Positions 28,132-36,622 of a stretch of 59,400 nucleotides of DNA are shown one piece after another. This DNA is from Thermoanaerobaculia bacterium (GTDB lineage Bacteria > Acidobacteriota > Thermoanaerobaculia > Multivoradales > J023): NCBI GenBank assembly GCA_028066595.1, contig JALCBJ010000013.1:45981-105380 (forward strand), in the 5' to 3' direction. Numbering within the stretch: position 1 is the first letter of the stretch; each line of letters starts with the position of its first letter. Below the pieces are notes generated by a model that saw only the letters and a list, made by a program, of their open reading frames with translations, ran no database searches and had not been told where the DNA came from. A program made the translations under genes and the position numbers.

Positions 28132-29016
28132 ATGATGCGTTGGAGAGCCGTTTCGTCTCAGGAGGCGCTGCTGCCGAGCGCCGTATCCCGTTTTCTCGTC
28201 ACCCTCAGCCTTGCCGCCGCCTGTCTCATGACATTGCCTCTCGTGGGTTGCGGATCCTCCGACAGCGGTGCAGACGATCCCAGCGCCGCCCTGTGGACCG
28301 AAGTGCAGCAGATGCAGAGTGCTCTGGCCGCCACTCGTACGCAGATCGCCGACGCGAGAGAGAAGCTCCAGGCAGCTTCCGAAGGCGCGGCCGAAGAAGG
28401 TGAAGAAGCCGCCGAGGAAGGTGCAGAGGCCGAGGCAGAGGCAGAGGCAGGCCCGACCGTCGAAGAGCTCGAGGCCGAGATCGCCCAGCTCGAAGACAGC
28501 GCCGTCAGCCAAGCTGAGGAGTTCACGACCAAGGTGATTCAGTTCATCAACGAATCGGGGATCGTCGAGGGTCAGCCCTTGACCGCCGAGCAGCGTCAGG
28601 CCTTCGACTGGAAGGCCGAGGAAGATATCCGCATCGCTCAGGAGTACATCGACAAGGGTGGCGACTACTCTCGCGCCATCGACATCTACAACGCCTCGCT
28701 GATGTCGGACTCGGAAAACCAAGCTCTCCTCGATGCCAAGGCCGAGGCCGAGCGCCTCCAGTACATGACAGAGGAACGCTTCGCCGCGGTCGAGAAGGGC
28801 ATGACCCAAGAGGAGGTCCGGGCGCTGATCGGCACGGTGAATAACCGCAACGTTCGTGAATACGAGGAAGAGGGAACCGTAGGTTGGTTCTATCGTCGCG
28901 AAGACGGCGGCGCGGCTGGCGTGTTCTTCAAAGAGAAGAATGGTGAGCTGCTGGTTGCGGTGGTCGATTTCGATGCGGCCAAGCCTCCTTCGGCCTCCGA
29001 GGAGTCGTCCGAGTAG
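28132..29016 (+). CDS. Lipoprotein with coiled coil and SmpA/OmlA-like C-terminal domain
   Basis: A 294-residue exported protein. A long signal region ends LPLVGC, a lipobox with Cys about 41. Residues about 55-130 are an acidic, Ala/Glu-rich coiled coil (EEGEEAAEEGAEAEAEAEAG). A middle helical part carries an apparent TPR-like pair (DYSRAIDIYNASLMSD). The last 100 residues contain VEKGMTQEEVRALIG and GTVGWFYRRED, which match the BLIP/SmpA-OmlA fold of outer-membrane lipoproteins. CGGAGGAATCG precedes two adjacent ATGs (28132, 28135). It is probably an envelope scaffold component; it precedes rpsU with 316 bases between. Confidence 0.75.
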   Translation: MMRWRAVSSQEALLPSAVSRFLVTLSLAAACLMTLPLVGCGSSDSGADDPSAALWTEVQQMQSALAATRTQIADAREKLQAASEGAAEEGEEAAEEGAEAEAEAEAGPTVEELEAEIAQLEDSAVSQAEEFTTKVIQFINESGIVEGQPLTAEQRQAFDWKAEEDIRIAQEYIDKGGDYSRAIDIYNASLMSDSENQALLDAKAEAERLQYMTEERFAAVEKGMTQEEVRALIGTVNNRNVREYEEEGTVGWFYRREDGGAAGVFFKEKNGELLVAVVDFDAAKPPSASEESSE

Positions 29017-29332
29017 TCACGGAAGGCATTACGTCTCGGAGCATGCTTGACAACATGCTCGCGCCGGGAGAAACTACAGCTTCCGGCGTGCGGTAGCTGT
29101 GTCCAGCGATCTCGCGCGACGGCCGGCACTTGGTGCTGCCGAGCCTCGTCAGACGATCAACACAGCGACGAATCGGAGATGTCGCGGACGAGCCCCGCGA
29201 TTCCGTCCGGTGCGCCGACGAAGACCCGGCGAAGCGGCCTCCGAGGTCGATCCGCCGACTGGCACCGTCAAGACATCCACGTCACAGCAACGTCGATTGC
29301 GACGAATCCGCCCCGAAAGGACTGATCCCTAC
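29017..29332 (+). other. 316-base intergenic region before rpsU
   Basis: No convincing gene. GAGCATG (29039-29045) and CATGCTC (29054-29060) form an inverted repeat whose loop contains TTGACA (29047-29052), a perfect -35 hexamer without a good -10. A CGCCGG/CCGGCG pair follows at 29062-29088. The region probably holds the rpsU promoter and the long untranslated leader. Short frames here look non-coding. Confidence 0.35.
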
Positions 29333-29542
29333 ATGCCCATCGTTCACGTACGCGACGAGGAGAGCTTCGAGAACGCCCTCCGCCGCTTCAAGCGGAAATG
29401 CGAGAAATCCGGTGTTCTCACCGAGCTGAAGAAGCGTCAGCACTACGAGAAGCCCTCGGTCAAGCGTAAGCGCAAAGAGACACAAGCGCGCAAGAAGATG
29501 ATGCGCAAGCTCGCCGAAGAGCGCAGAATGGGTCTAGCCTGA
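29333..29542 (+). CDS. rpsU: 30S ribosomal protein S21
   Basis: A 69-residue basic protein. [20 protein letters not shown] begins like all S21 proteins, and the basic C-terminal half ([20 protein letters not shown]) is typical. S21 binds the 30S platform near the 3' end of 16S rRNA and aids initiation. The length matches the family. AAAGGA precedes the ATG. An intrinsic terminator lies 50 bases after the stop. It opens the rpsU-mutS2-dnaG-rpoD region, a variant of the macromolecular-synthesis cluster. Confidence 0.97.
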   Translation: MPIVHVRDEESFENALRRFKRKCEKSGVLTELKKRQHYEKPSVKRKRKETQARKKMMRKLAEERRMGLA

Positions 29543-29592
29543 GGCGGCTCGGCCTCTTCAGACCCTGGTGGGTGTTCGCCCGCCACGAGAAG

Positions 29593-29621
29593 AACGGGAG
29601 CGAAGGCGCTCCCGTTTTTTT
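29593..29621 (+). terminator. Intrinsic terminator after rpsU
   Basis: AACGGGAGCG (29593-29602) pairs perfectly with CGCTCCCGTT (29607-29616) around a four-base loop, followed by a run of T to 29621. This is a strong Rho-independent terminator that would separate most rpsU transcripts from mutS2-dnaG-rpoD. Confidence 0.92.
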
Positions 29622-29646
29622 CTGCCCAGACGTTTTCTTCCTCGAA

Positions 29647-29691
29647 TTCTGCCTCAAGTTCTGCCTCAAGTTCTGCCTCAAGTTCTGCCTC
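29647..29691 (+). repeat. 12-bp tandem repeat, 3.75 copies
   Basis: The unit TTCTGCCTCAAG is repeated exactly three times (29647, 29659, 29671) and partially a fourth time (29683-29691). It lies between the rpsU terminator and mutS2. It is not part of any likely gene; a minus-strand frame across it encodes an NLRQ repeat but has no other gene-like features. Confidence 0.9.
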
Positions 29692-29781
29692 GACATTGGT
29701 TGTCAGCGTCTAGAGCCCACATCTCGCTAGCTTTTCGACCCCCGGGCCCTTTCGTTTTCTACAGCGCGAACCAAACGTCCC

Positions 29782-32214
29782 ATGAAGTCCCAAACCCTGT
29801 TCCACAACGTATCCCCCGCGACGCTCCGAGCCCTAGAGCTGCCGGAGTTGTTGTCGCTGGTCGCAGCGTTGGCGTCCACGGATCTGGGTGTCGAACGTCT
29901 GGGATCTTTGCGCCTGTTCGAGACCGAGGAGGAACTGCTCCAACACCATCGCCGGTACGAAGAGGTCCGGCGCTTGCTCGCCGCGCGCACTCTGGTGCCG
30001 TCGCGGGAACGTGGAATCGGGCCGATCCTTCGGGCGGTCCAGGGTGGTCACGAACGGTTGACCGGTCTCGACATGGTGGAGATTGCCGCCTTGCTACAGA
30101 CCACCAGCGAGGCGGTGGAGCGTGTGAAGGCTGCGGAGCCGATCTGTCCCTCCCTTGGACTCCTGGTGGACGACCTCCCCGACCTACAGGAACTGGCCCA
30201 ACGACTCCGAAAGACGTTCGATGGACGAGGCGAGATCCGCGAGAACGCCACACCGCGTCTGGCGGAGCTGCGCGTCCGCATCCGCCAGAGCCGTCAGTCC
30301 ATGTACGACCAGCTCGGCCGTATGGTGGAGCTGCATCGCGACCATCTCTCCGACGACACCGTATCGGTGCGTGGTGGGCGGCTCGTCTTGACGCTGCAAA
30401 GTGGTGCCAAGGGAAGGATGGCGGGGCTCACCCACGGCAAGTCCGGGTCCGGTCGGAGCTTCTACTTCGAGCCGCTCGAAGCGGTCGAAGGGAACAATCA
30501 ACTGCAACAGGCCATGGAAGACGAGGAGGCCGAGAAGGCACGCATCTTCCGTGAGGTGCTCGAGTTGCTCCGCGGGCACAAGGAAGATCTGGAGCAGCAT
30601 GCGGAGTTCCTTGCCGAGCTCGACGTCCTCCAGGCCTCCGTTCGGCTCGCAGAGCGGTTTGGTGGACGCTTGGCGGAGGTCGCTCCGCGGCACGACCTGC
30701 GATTGGTTGCGGCACGTCATCCTCTGCTCGATCCGTCCCTCGCGGATCTACGGCGCCAAGTTCTCGGTCAGCCGGGTCACATGGAACCGGTGGTGCCGCT
30801 CGACCTGGAGCTATCGGAAGATCGACGGACGCTGTTGATCACCGGCCCCAATGCTGGTGGCAAGACCGTGACTCTCAAGACCCTGGGCTTGCTGGCGCTG
30901 GCCCATCAATGTGGCTTGCCGATTCCCGTCGACAAAGGCAGCCGGATACCGTTCTTTCGAGCTGTCGTCGCAACGATTGGTGACGACCAGGATCTCCTCG
31001 CCGATCAGTCGACGTTCAGTGGGCGCCTCCTGCGATTGAAGGAAGCTTGGGAGCATGCATCGCCCGATGCATTGATCTTGCTCGACGAGCTGGGTTCGGG
31101 CACCGATCCCGAGGAGGGCGCGGCACTGTCGCGTGCTCTGATGGAGGGTCTTCTAGAGCGCCGGCCACTGACCCTGATCACAACTCACCTGTCGCAGCTC
31201 GCAGTGGCAGCTCTCGACCTGGATGGTGCGTTTTGTGCCGCGATGCAATTCGACGACGGGTCGGGAGAACCGACCTATCGGCTGCTTCCCGGCCCGCCGG
31301 GAGCCTCGGAGGCCGTCTCGCTGGCCCATCGGCTCGGGCTGCCAGCTCCGTGGCTGGAACGGGCCGAAGCGCTACTGGGCTCGGAGCACAAGGAGCTGCG
31401 CCGATTGTTGGCGGAAGTGGAGAACCAACGCCGAGAGCTGGCGGAGCTGCACAGCAGGCTCGATGCCGAGGTGCGAGACGCCGAGGTACTCCGCGAGAGG
31501 TTGGTGCAGCGCGAGCAGGAACTGGTCGACGAGAAGCGCGCCGTGGGGAAGAGACTGAAAGCCGAGCTGGAGGTTTTCCGCCAGGAAACTCGAGACCGGC
31601 TTCGTGACGAGGTCGACAAGCTGCGCCGCCAGCTCGAGAGCGACGGCGGCGGTGTCGGGCGGAGGAAGCGCCTCGCCGCCGACGTCGAAGAAACGCTATT
31701 TCGTCGTGCTCCCGAGGTGGAGGTCGAGCCGAACGAAGAACTGCCCCTGGAGGTGGGGAAGCCGGTGCGGCACAAGAAGTTGGGCTGGCAGGGCGAGCTC
31801 GAGAAACTGGAACGCGGCAAGGCGCAAGTCTCGGTGAACGGCAAATCGCTCCTCTGCAAGGCAAGAGATCTGACGGGCATGCGTCCTGATCCCACCACCC
31901 TTCCTCGCAAGAGCAGCTCGAGAGCACCGCGCCGCACCCGTTCGATGCGCGAGACATCCAGCGACGCGCCGCCGAAGGAGCTCCATCTGATCGGTCGCCG
32001 CGTGGAGCCAGCTCTCGAGGAACTGGACCGTTACCTGGACCGGGCTCTCCTCGCTTCGATGGGACAGGTGCGCGTGGTCCACGGTCACGGTACCGGGCGT
32101 TTGCGCGACGCGGTCCGTGAGCACTTGAGCGGACATCTTGCCGTCAGCTCGCTACGCCCGGGAGGAAAGGGCGAGGGCGGTGACGGCGCCACCGTGGTCG
32201 ATCTCGCAGGTTGA
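29782..32214 (+). CDS. mutS2: Endonuclease MutS2
   Basis: An 810-residue MutS-family ATPase. There is no MutS mismatch-reading N-terminal domain; core helices lead to Walker A TGPNAGGKTVTLK (about 353-365), ADQSTFSGRLLRL, Walker B LILLDELGSGTDP and the switch ITTHLSQLA. A long coiled coil (about 535-620) and KOW-like region (about 655-690) lead to a C-terminal Smr nuclease domain with LHLIGRRVEPA and VRVVHGHGTGRLRDAV. MutS2 suppresses recombination and, in some species, rescues collided ribosomes. It lies between rpsU and dnaG, a position that links it to translation and replication genes. Confidence 0.95.
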   Translation: MKSQTLFHNVSPATLRALELPELLSLVAALASTDLGVERLGSLRLFETEEELLQHHRRYEEVRRLLAARTLVPSRERGIGPILRAVQGGHERLTGLDMVEIAALLQTTSEAVERVKAAEPICPSLGLLVDDLPDLQELAQRLRKTFDGRGEIRENATPRLAELRVRIRQSRQSMYDQLGRMVELHRDHLSDDTVSVRGGRLVLTLQSGAKGRMAGLTHGKSGSGRSFYFEPLEAVEGNNQLQQAMEDEEAEKARIFREVLELLRGHKEDLEQHAEFLAELDVLQASVRLAERFGGRLAEVAPRHDLRLVAARHPLLDPSLADLRRQVLGQPGHMEPVVPLDLELSEDRRTLLITGPNAGGKTVTLKTLGLLALAHQCGLPIPVDKGSRIPFFRAVVATIGDDQDLLADQSTFSGRLLRLKEAWEHASPDALILLDELGSGTDPEEGAALSRALMEGLLERRPLTLITTHLSQLAVAALDLDGAFCAAMQFDDGSGEPTYRLLPGPPGASEAVSLAHRLGLPAPWLERAEALLGSEHKELRRLLAEVENQRRELAELHSRLDAEVRDAEVLRERLVQREQELVDEKRAVGKRLKAELEVFRQETRDRLRDEVDKLRRQLESDGGGVGRRKRLAADVEETLFRRAPEVEVEPNEELPLEVGKPVRHKKLGWQGELEKLERGKAQVSVNGKSLLCKARDLTGMRPDPTTLPRKSSSRAPRRTRSMRETSSDAPPKELHLIGRRVEPALEELDRYLDRALLASMGQVRVVHGHGTGRLRDAVREHLSGHLAVSSLRPGGKGEGGDGATVVDLAG

Positions 32215-32317
32215 CGTAGACGGGCTCGGTATTCCGTCAGCACGAGCTAAGCTTGTTGCTTCGGGCCGACCTCGACGGGCTGCTGATCGCCAGCGACAGA
32301 GGGACGGTTCCATTCGC

Positions 32318-32364
32318 CGCACATCGATCCCGTTCCTCGCACATCGATCCCGTGCCCCGCACAT
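32318..32364 (+). repeat. 20-bp direct repeat in the mutS2-dnaG gap
   Basis: Two copies of CGCACATCGATCCCGTKCCY (32318-32337 and 32338-32357, two differences) plus CGCACAT at 32358-32364 end four bases before the dnaG ATG. A slippage product or a regulatory site are both possible. Confidence 0.85.
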
Positions 32365-32368
32365 TTTC

Positions 32369-34123
32369 ATGAACGGACAGATCACACCAGACGTCGTCCA
32401 GAGCGTGCGCGACGCCGTCGACATCGTCGACATCGCCTCGCTGTTGACGACGCTGCGACCCAAGGGCAAGCGTCACGAGGGGCTGTGTCCGTTTCACAAG
32501 GAGAAAACCCCTTCGTTCTCGGTAGATCCGGAACAGGGGCTCTACTATTGCTTCGGCTGCGGTGCAGGCGGCGACGCCATCAAGCTCTGGATGGAGCACA
32601 GCGGTGACGAGTTTCCCGAGGCCATCGAGGCGTTGGCGCGACGCTACGGCATCCCGTTGCCAGAGAAGCGCGGAACGGGAACCCATGCCGAGACTCGCCG
32701 AGATCTGACCAAGGTCCTGGAGGTCGCCCAGAACTGGTTCCAGCGGCAGCTGGAACGTTCCGATTTCGCCCGCGGCTATCTCGACGAGCGCAGAATTCCT
32801 GCCGATCTCCGCCGTCGTTTCGGGCTCGGCTTCGCGCCCGACGGTTGGCACAACCTGCTCGACGACCTACGCCGTCGCGTCAGTGAAAAAGACCTGCTCG
32901 ACGCCGGCTTGGTGGGCCGCTCGGAGAAGACCGGCAACCTCTACGATCGCTTCCGTCTTCGCCTCATGTTCCCGATCCATGCCGCATCGGGCCGGTTGGT
33001 GGGTTTCGGCGGACGCACCCTCGGTGACGACCGCGCCAAGTACGTCAATACCGCCGAGACCGAGGCCTTTCACAAAGGTCGGCTGCTCTATGGCCTGAAC
33101 CTGGCCAAACGCGCCATCCGCGACACCGGGCGCGCGGTGCTGGCGGAGGGCTACTTCGACGTCATCGGCCTGGCTGCCGCCGGCATCGACGAGGCCGTAG
33201 CCGGCATGGGCACGTCGCTCACCGAGGAGCAGGCCAAGCTGTTGGCCCGCTATTCGGACCGGGTCGTGCTCGCATACGACGGCGACGACGCGGGAGGAGA
33301 GGCGGCGCGCCGAGCGCTGCCGATCTTGTTGCGCACCCGTTTGTCGGTGAAACAGGCGCCGTTCCCTGCCGGTCATGACCCTGATTCGCTCCGGCTGGAA
33401 CGCGGCGCCGAGGTCGTGCGCAAACTCGTGGAAGATGCCTACGATGCGGTATGGGCCGAAGTGGAGCGCCTCACGCCACGGGAGTCGCGGCACAATCCCA
33501 CGACGCAGGCTGCGGCGGCGCGCGAGGCGACCGGCTTCCTGGCCGGGATTCCCGACGCCATTGTCCGAGATGGATACTCCCGCCGTGCGGCCCAACGCCT
33601 GGACGTTCCGGAACAAGTTCTACTGCGTCGCCGCGGTGCCGAGGACTTCGGGCGCACGGCGCACAGGAGAGTCGACGTTCGTACCGAAGAGGAGAAAGCG
33701 CTTCAACTTCTTCTCTCCGACGGCGTCCGTTTGCCTGAGCCGAAGGACCTGCCGCCGTCCGATGTCTTCTTCGATGAAGATTGCCGGAATATTTTCGTGG
33801 CGTTTTGCGATCTCTACCGGAGTGGGGGTTGTGTACCCTCTGGTAGAGACGTCGTCACGGAACTGTCCCGTTCGGGGCGGAATCTTGACGCCGCCGCCCG
33901 CGTTCTCTTAGAAAGCTCAGCCGCCGAGGGCGGTCGCGTCGCGCTCGTGGAAACCCTCGGCAGGCTGCAGAAGCGCTGGCTCCAGCGCCGGCAGAAGGAA
34001 CTCCCGCGCGAGATCCGCGACGCCGAATCCCAAGGCGACACCGCGCGCCTAGAGCAACTTTTGGAAGAAAAGAAGACGCTGAGCCGTCATCTCCACCCGC
34101 AAATGACCGGCAGGCTGTACTGA
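32369..34123 (+). CDS. dnaG: DNA primase DnaG
   Basis: A 584-residue replication primase that lays RNA primers for the replisome. The N-terminal CHC2 zinc ribbon is CPFHKEKTPSFSV with CFGCGAGGD (about 40-70). The RNA-polymerase/TOPRIM core has VLAEGYFDVIGLAAAG and VVLAYDGDDAGGEAA. The C-terminal helicase-binding region (about 440-584) is helical and divergent. ATG 32369 begins MNGQITPDVVQSV as in other primases; the frame is open upstream into mutS2. It sits directly before rpoD, as in the classic rpsU-dnaG-rpoD operon. Confidence 0.96.
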   Translation: MNGQITPDVVQSVRDAVDIVDIASLLTTLRPKGKRHEGLCPFHKEKTPSFSVDPEQGLYYCFGCGAGGDAIKLWMEHSGDEFPEAIEALARRYGIPLPEKRGTGTHAETRRDLTKVLEVAQNWFQRQLERSDFARGYLDERRIPADLRRRFGLGFAPDGWHNLLDDLRRRVSEKDLLDAGLVGRSEKTGNLYDRFRLRLMFPIHAASGRLVGFGGRTLGDDRAKYVNTAETEAFHKGRLLYGLNLAKRAIRDTGRAVLAEGYFDVIGLAAAGIDEAVAGMGTSLTEEQAKLLARYSDRVVLAYDGDDAGGEAARRALPILLRTRLSVKQAPFPAGHDPDSLRLERGAEVVRKLVEDAYDAVWAEVERLTPRESRHNPTTQAAAAREATGFLAGIPDAIVRDGYSRRAAQRLDVPEQVLLRRRGAEDFGRTAHRRVDVRTEEEKALQLLLSDGVRLPEPKDLPPSDVFFDEDCRNIFVAFCDLYRSGGCVPSGRDVVTELSRSGRNLDAAARVLLESSAAEGGRVALVETLGRLQKRWLQRRQKELPREIRDAESQGDTARLEQLLEEKKTLSRHLHPQMTGRLY

Positions 34124-34247
34124 GCCGTAAGGCTCGGCGCTCCAAAGCCGACGGATCGGCGGAACGGCAGGCGCTCGAACATAGAAATCCACGGATCCGT
34201 ATGCAGAGCTGGGTACCGCAGCTCGCGAAGGAAGGCAAGGGATCACA

Positions 34248-35972
34248 TTGGCCAAAGCGAACACCAAGACCAAGTCGAAGAAAAAGGGGCCGAAGACGAT
34301 CGAGGATCGTTACAGCTCGGTCAAGCAGCTGGTCGAGCTGGGGCAGGACAAAGGCTACTTGCTCCATGACGAGGTCTTCGAGCTGCTGCCCGAAGAGATC
34401 ATCTCGGTCACCGAGGAGCTCGACGAGGTCTACAAGCGTCTTGCGGAGCTGGAGATTGCGGTCTTGGGTCGCCCCGCGCGTTTCCAGAATCGCGAGGACG
34501 ACGCCGCACCCGGTGATTTCGACAAGAAGGACGAGAACACGACAACGGCCCTCTCCGAGCAGGAGAAGACGAACGATCCCGTCCGCATGTACCTGCGCGA
34601 GATGGGTACCGTGCCGCTACTCGACCGCGAAGGGGAGGTGGAGATCGCCCAGCGGATCGAGAACGGCGAGTGGATGATCTACGAGGCACTGTGCTCCAAC
34701 CCGGTCGTCCTCGAGCAGCTGCTGAGGCTCAACGAGCTGTCGCAGAAGGACAAGCAGCTGCGCCGGGACTTGCTGTCTGGCGACCCGAGCGCGGCGCTCG
34801 ACATCAAGGCCGAGGATCGCATCGACAAGAACATGGCGACCTTCCAGCGGATCGCCCAGCAGGATACAGAGATCCGCAAGCTTCGCGAAGAGCAGAACGG
34901 TGTCGCCGAAGACGAGCCCAAGCATGCGGAGATCGAACGCGAGGTCGACCGGCTGTTGGCCAAGATCGCGAAGGACATCCGTTCGATCGACCTCAACGTG
35001 CAGACGCGTAACCAGCTGGTCGAGCTACTGCGCGAGATCCACCGCGAGTTTTCGCGCCTCAAGAACGACATGCGCCGTGCCGCTCGGGCCCTCGAGAAAG
35101 AGAAGAACCAGGAGCTGCGTCAGCTACAAGAACGTCGTATCGAGAAGTACCAGACCAAGCTGGAGGCGATCGAGGAGCGCTACGGAACTTCGTACGAGGA
35201 CGTGTCGAAGACCATCGGCAAGATCCGTCGCGGTGAGGCAGAGTGCGAGCGTGCCAAGGAACAACTGATCGTCGCCAATCTACGCCTCGTGGTCTCGATC
35301 GCGAAGAAGTACACCAACCGAGGTCTGCAGTTCCTGGATCTGATCCAGGAGGGCAACATCGGCTTGATGAAGGCGGTAGAGAAGTTCGAGTACCGCCGCG
35401 GCTACAAGTTCTCGACCTACGCCACATGGTGGATCCGCCAGGCGATTACCCGCGCCATCGCCGATCAGGCTCGCACCATTCGAATTCCGGTGCACATGAT
35501 CGAGACCATCAACAAGCTCACCCGCACCAGCCGTTCGCTGGTTCAGGAGCTGGGACGTGAGCCCACTGCCGAAGAGATCGGCGAGCGTATGGATCTCTCC
35601 GCGTCCAAGGTCCGCAAGATCATGAAGATCGCCCAGGAGCCCATCTCGCTGGAGACACCCATCGGTGAGGAGGAAGACTCCCATCTCGGTGACTTCATCG
35701 AGGACAAGAACGCCGTCTCGCCCATCGAGTCGGTAGTGGACTCCAATCTGCGGGACTCCACGAGCCGCGTACTCAAGAGCCTGACGCCACGGGAAGAGCT
35801 CGTGTTGCGCATGCGTTTCGGTGTCGGCGAGGGTTCCGAGCATACGCTCGAGGAAGTGGGGCGGTCGTTCAACGTCACCCGAGAGCGCATTCGCCAGATC
35901 GAGTCCAAGGCGCTCCGCAAGCTTCGTCATCCGAGCCGGGCGACGAAGCTGCGGAACTTCCTCGAGACCTGA
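34248..35972 (+). CDS. rpoD: Primary sigma factor RpoD (sigma-70)
   Basis: A 574-residue housekeeping sigma factor. Region 1.1 ([20 protein letters not shown]) is present; region 1.2 has [18 protein letters not shown] non-conserved insert follows. Region 2 has [38 protein letters not shown] and [18 protein letters not shown]; region 3 has [14 protein letters not shown]; region 4 has EERIRQ-like [18 protein letters not shown]. The start is TTG 34248 with AAGGGA eight bases upstream. It is the last gene of the rpsU-mutS2-dnaG-rpoD cluster and ends ten bases from the convergent tetR gene. Confidence 0.97.
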   Translation: MAKANTKTKSKKKGPKTIEDRYSSVKQLVELGQDKGYLLHDEVFELLPEEIISVTEELDEVYKRLAELEIAVLGRPARFQNREDDAAPGDFDKKDENTTTALSEQEKTNDPVRMYLREMGTVPLLDREGEVEIAQRIENGEWMIYEALCSNPVVLEQLLRLNELSQKDKQLRRDLLSGDPSAALDIKAEDRIDKNMATFQRIAQQDTEIRKLREEQNGVAEDEPKHAEIEREVDRLLAKIAKDIRSIDLNVQTRNQLVELLREIHREFSRLKNDMRRAARALEKEKNQELRQLQERRIEKYQTKLEAIEERYGTSYEDVSKTIGKIRRGEAECERAKEQLIVANLRLVVSIAKKYTNRGLQFLDLIQEGNIGLMKAVEKFEYRRGYKFSTYATWWIRQAITRAIADQARTIRIPVHMIETINKLTRTSRSLVQELGREPTAEEIGERMDLSASKVRKIMKIAQEPISLETPIGEEEDSHLGDFIEDKNAVSPIESVVDSNLRDSTSRVLKSLTPREELVLRMRFGVGEGSEHTLEEVGRSFNVTRERIRQIESKALRKLRHPSRATKLRNFLET

Positions 35973-35981
35973 TCCCGGAGG

Positions 35982-36545
35982 CTACGATCGGGTCGTCGCT
36001 GCGATGACGTCTCTCGCCGTCTCGAGCGCTTCGGTCCCGTGGCGGCTGCTCTCCCGGACACCTTGTTGGACCGTGCCTCCCTCCAGGAGCAGCATGAGGT
36101 GTCTGGCGAGGCGTTGCGCACGGTCCGCACCCAGCTCCGCTGCGATGTCCCGGAAGTAGGTCTCGAGCCAGGCCTTGTGGCGGTGTACCACGTCTCGCCC
36201 CGGATGATCGGGCTCCGAGAGCTCCAGCGCTGCGATCACCAGGGCGCAGCCCCGGTAGTCGGCCTCCTCGCCCCACTCCACCAGCTGACGAAACGGCGCG
36301 AGCAGCCGCTCCTCGAGATTCTCGGAGCCGTCTCGCCGCTCCGCGAGACGGCGACGCTGTTCTTGATCCCGGAGCTCGAGAACCGCGGTGACCAACTCGT
36401 CTTTGGACCGGAAGTACTTGTAGAGAGTCGGCTTCGAGAGACCGGCGGCCTCGACGATCGCATCGATCGTCGTCGGTCCGATTCCGTCTCGGTAGAAGAG
36501 CTCGGAAGCCGTGCTGGTCAGTCGTTGCCGTGTGGAGGTTCGCAC
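35982..36545 (-). CDS. TetR-family transcriptional regulator
   Basis: A 187-residue repressor. The N-terminal helix-turn-helix reads RLTSTASELFYRDGIGPTTI then AIVEAAGLSKPTLYKYF with RSKDELV, the standard TetR signature. The C-terminal ligand domain is helical; the ligand is unknown. The start is GTG 36545. It lies 77 bases downstream of the LolA-NHL-NIPSNAP gene on the same strand, so the two are probably co-transcribed. A TetR-like palindrome upstream of that operon (39012-39027) is its likely operator. Confidence 0.92.
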   Translation of the reverse strand: MRTSTRQRLTSTASELFYRDGIGPTTIDAIVEAAGLSKPTLYKYFRSKDELVTAVLELRDQEQRRRLAERRDGSENLEERLLAPFRQLVEWGEEADYRGCALVIAALELSEPDHPGRDVVHRHKAWLETYFRDIAAELGADRAQRLARHLMLLLEGGTVQQGVRESSRHGTEALETARDVIAATTRS

Positions 36546-36622
36546 CGGAGCACTCTAACCCGGTGGGAGGCTGCGTGATCCGCCGTGGGTCGAGCAGCTC
36601 CAGCGAGCCTCCGAGGGTTGCC

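Noticed and set aside
29460..29696. Minus-strand frame with an NLRQ repeat
   Set aside because: Created by the 12-bp tandem repeat and the rpsU terminator; antisense to rpsU.
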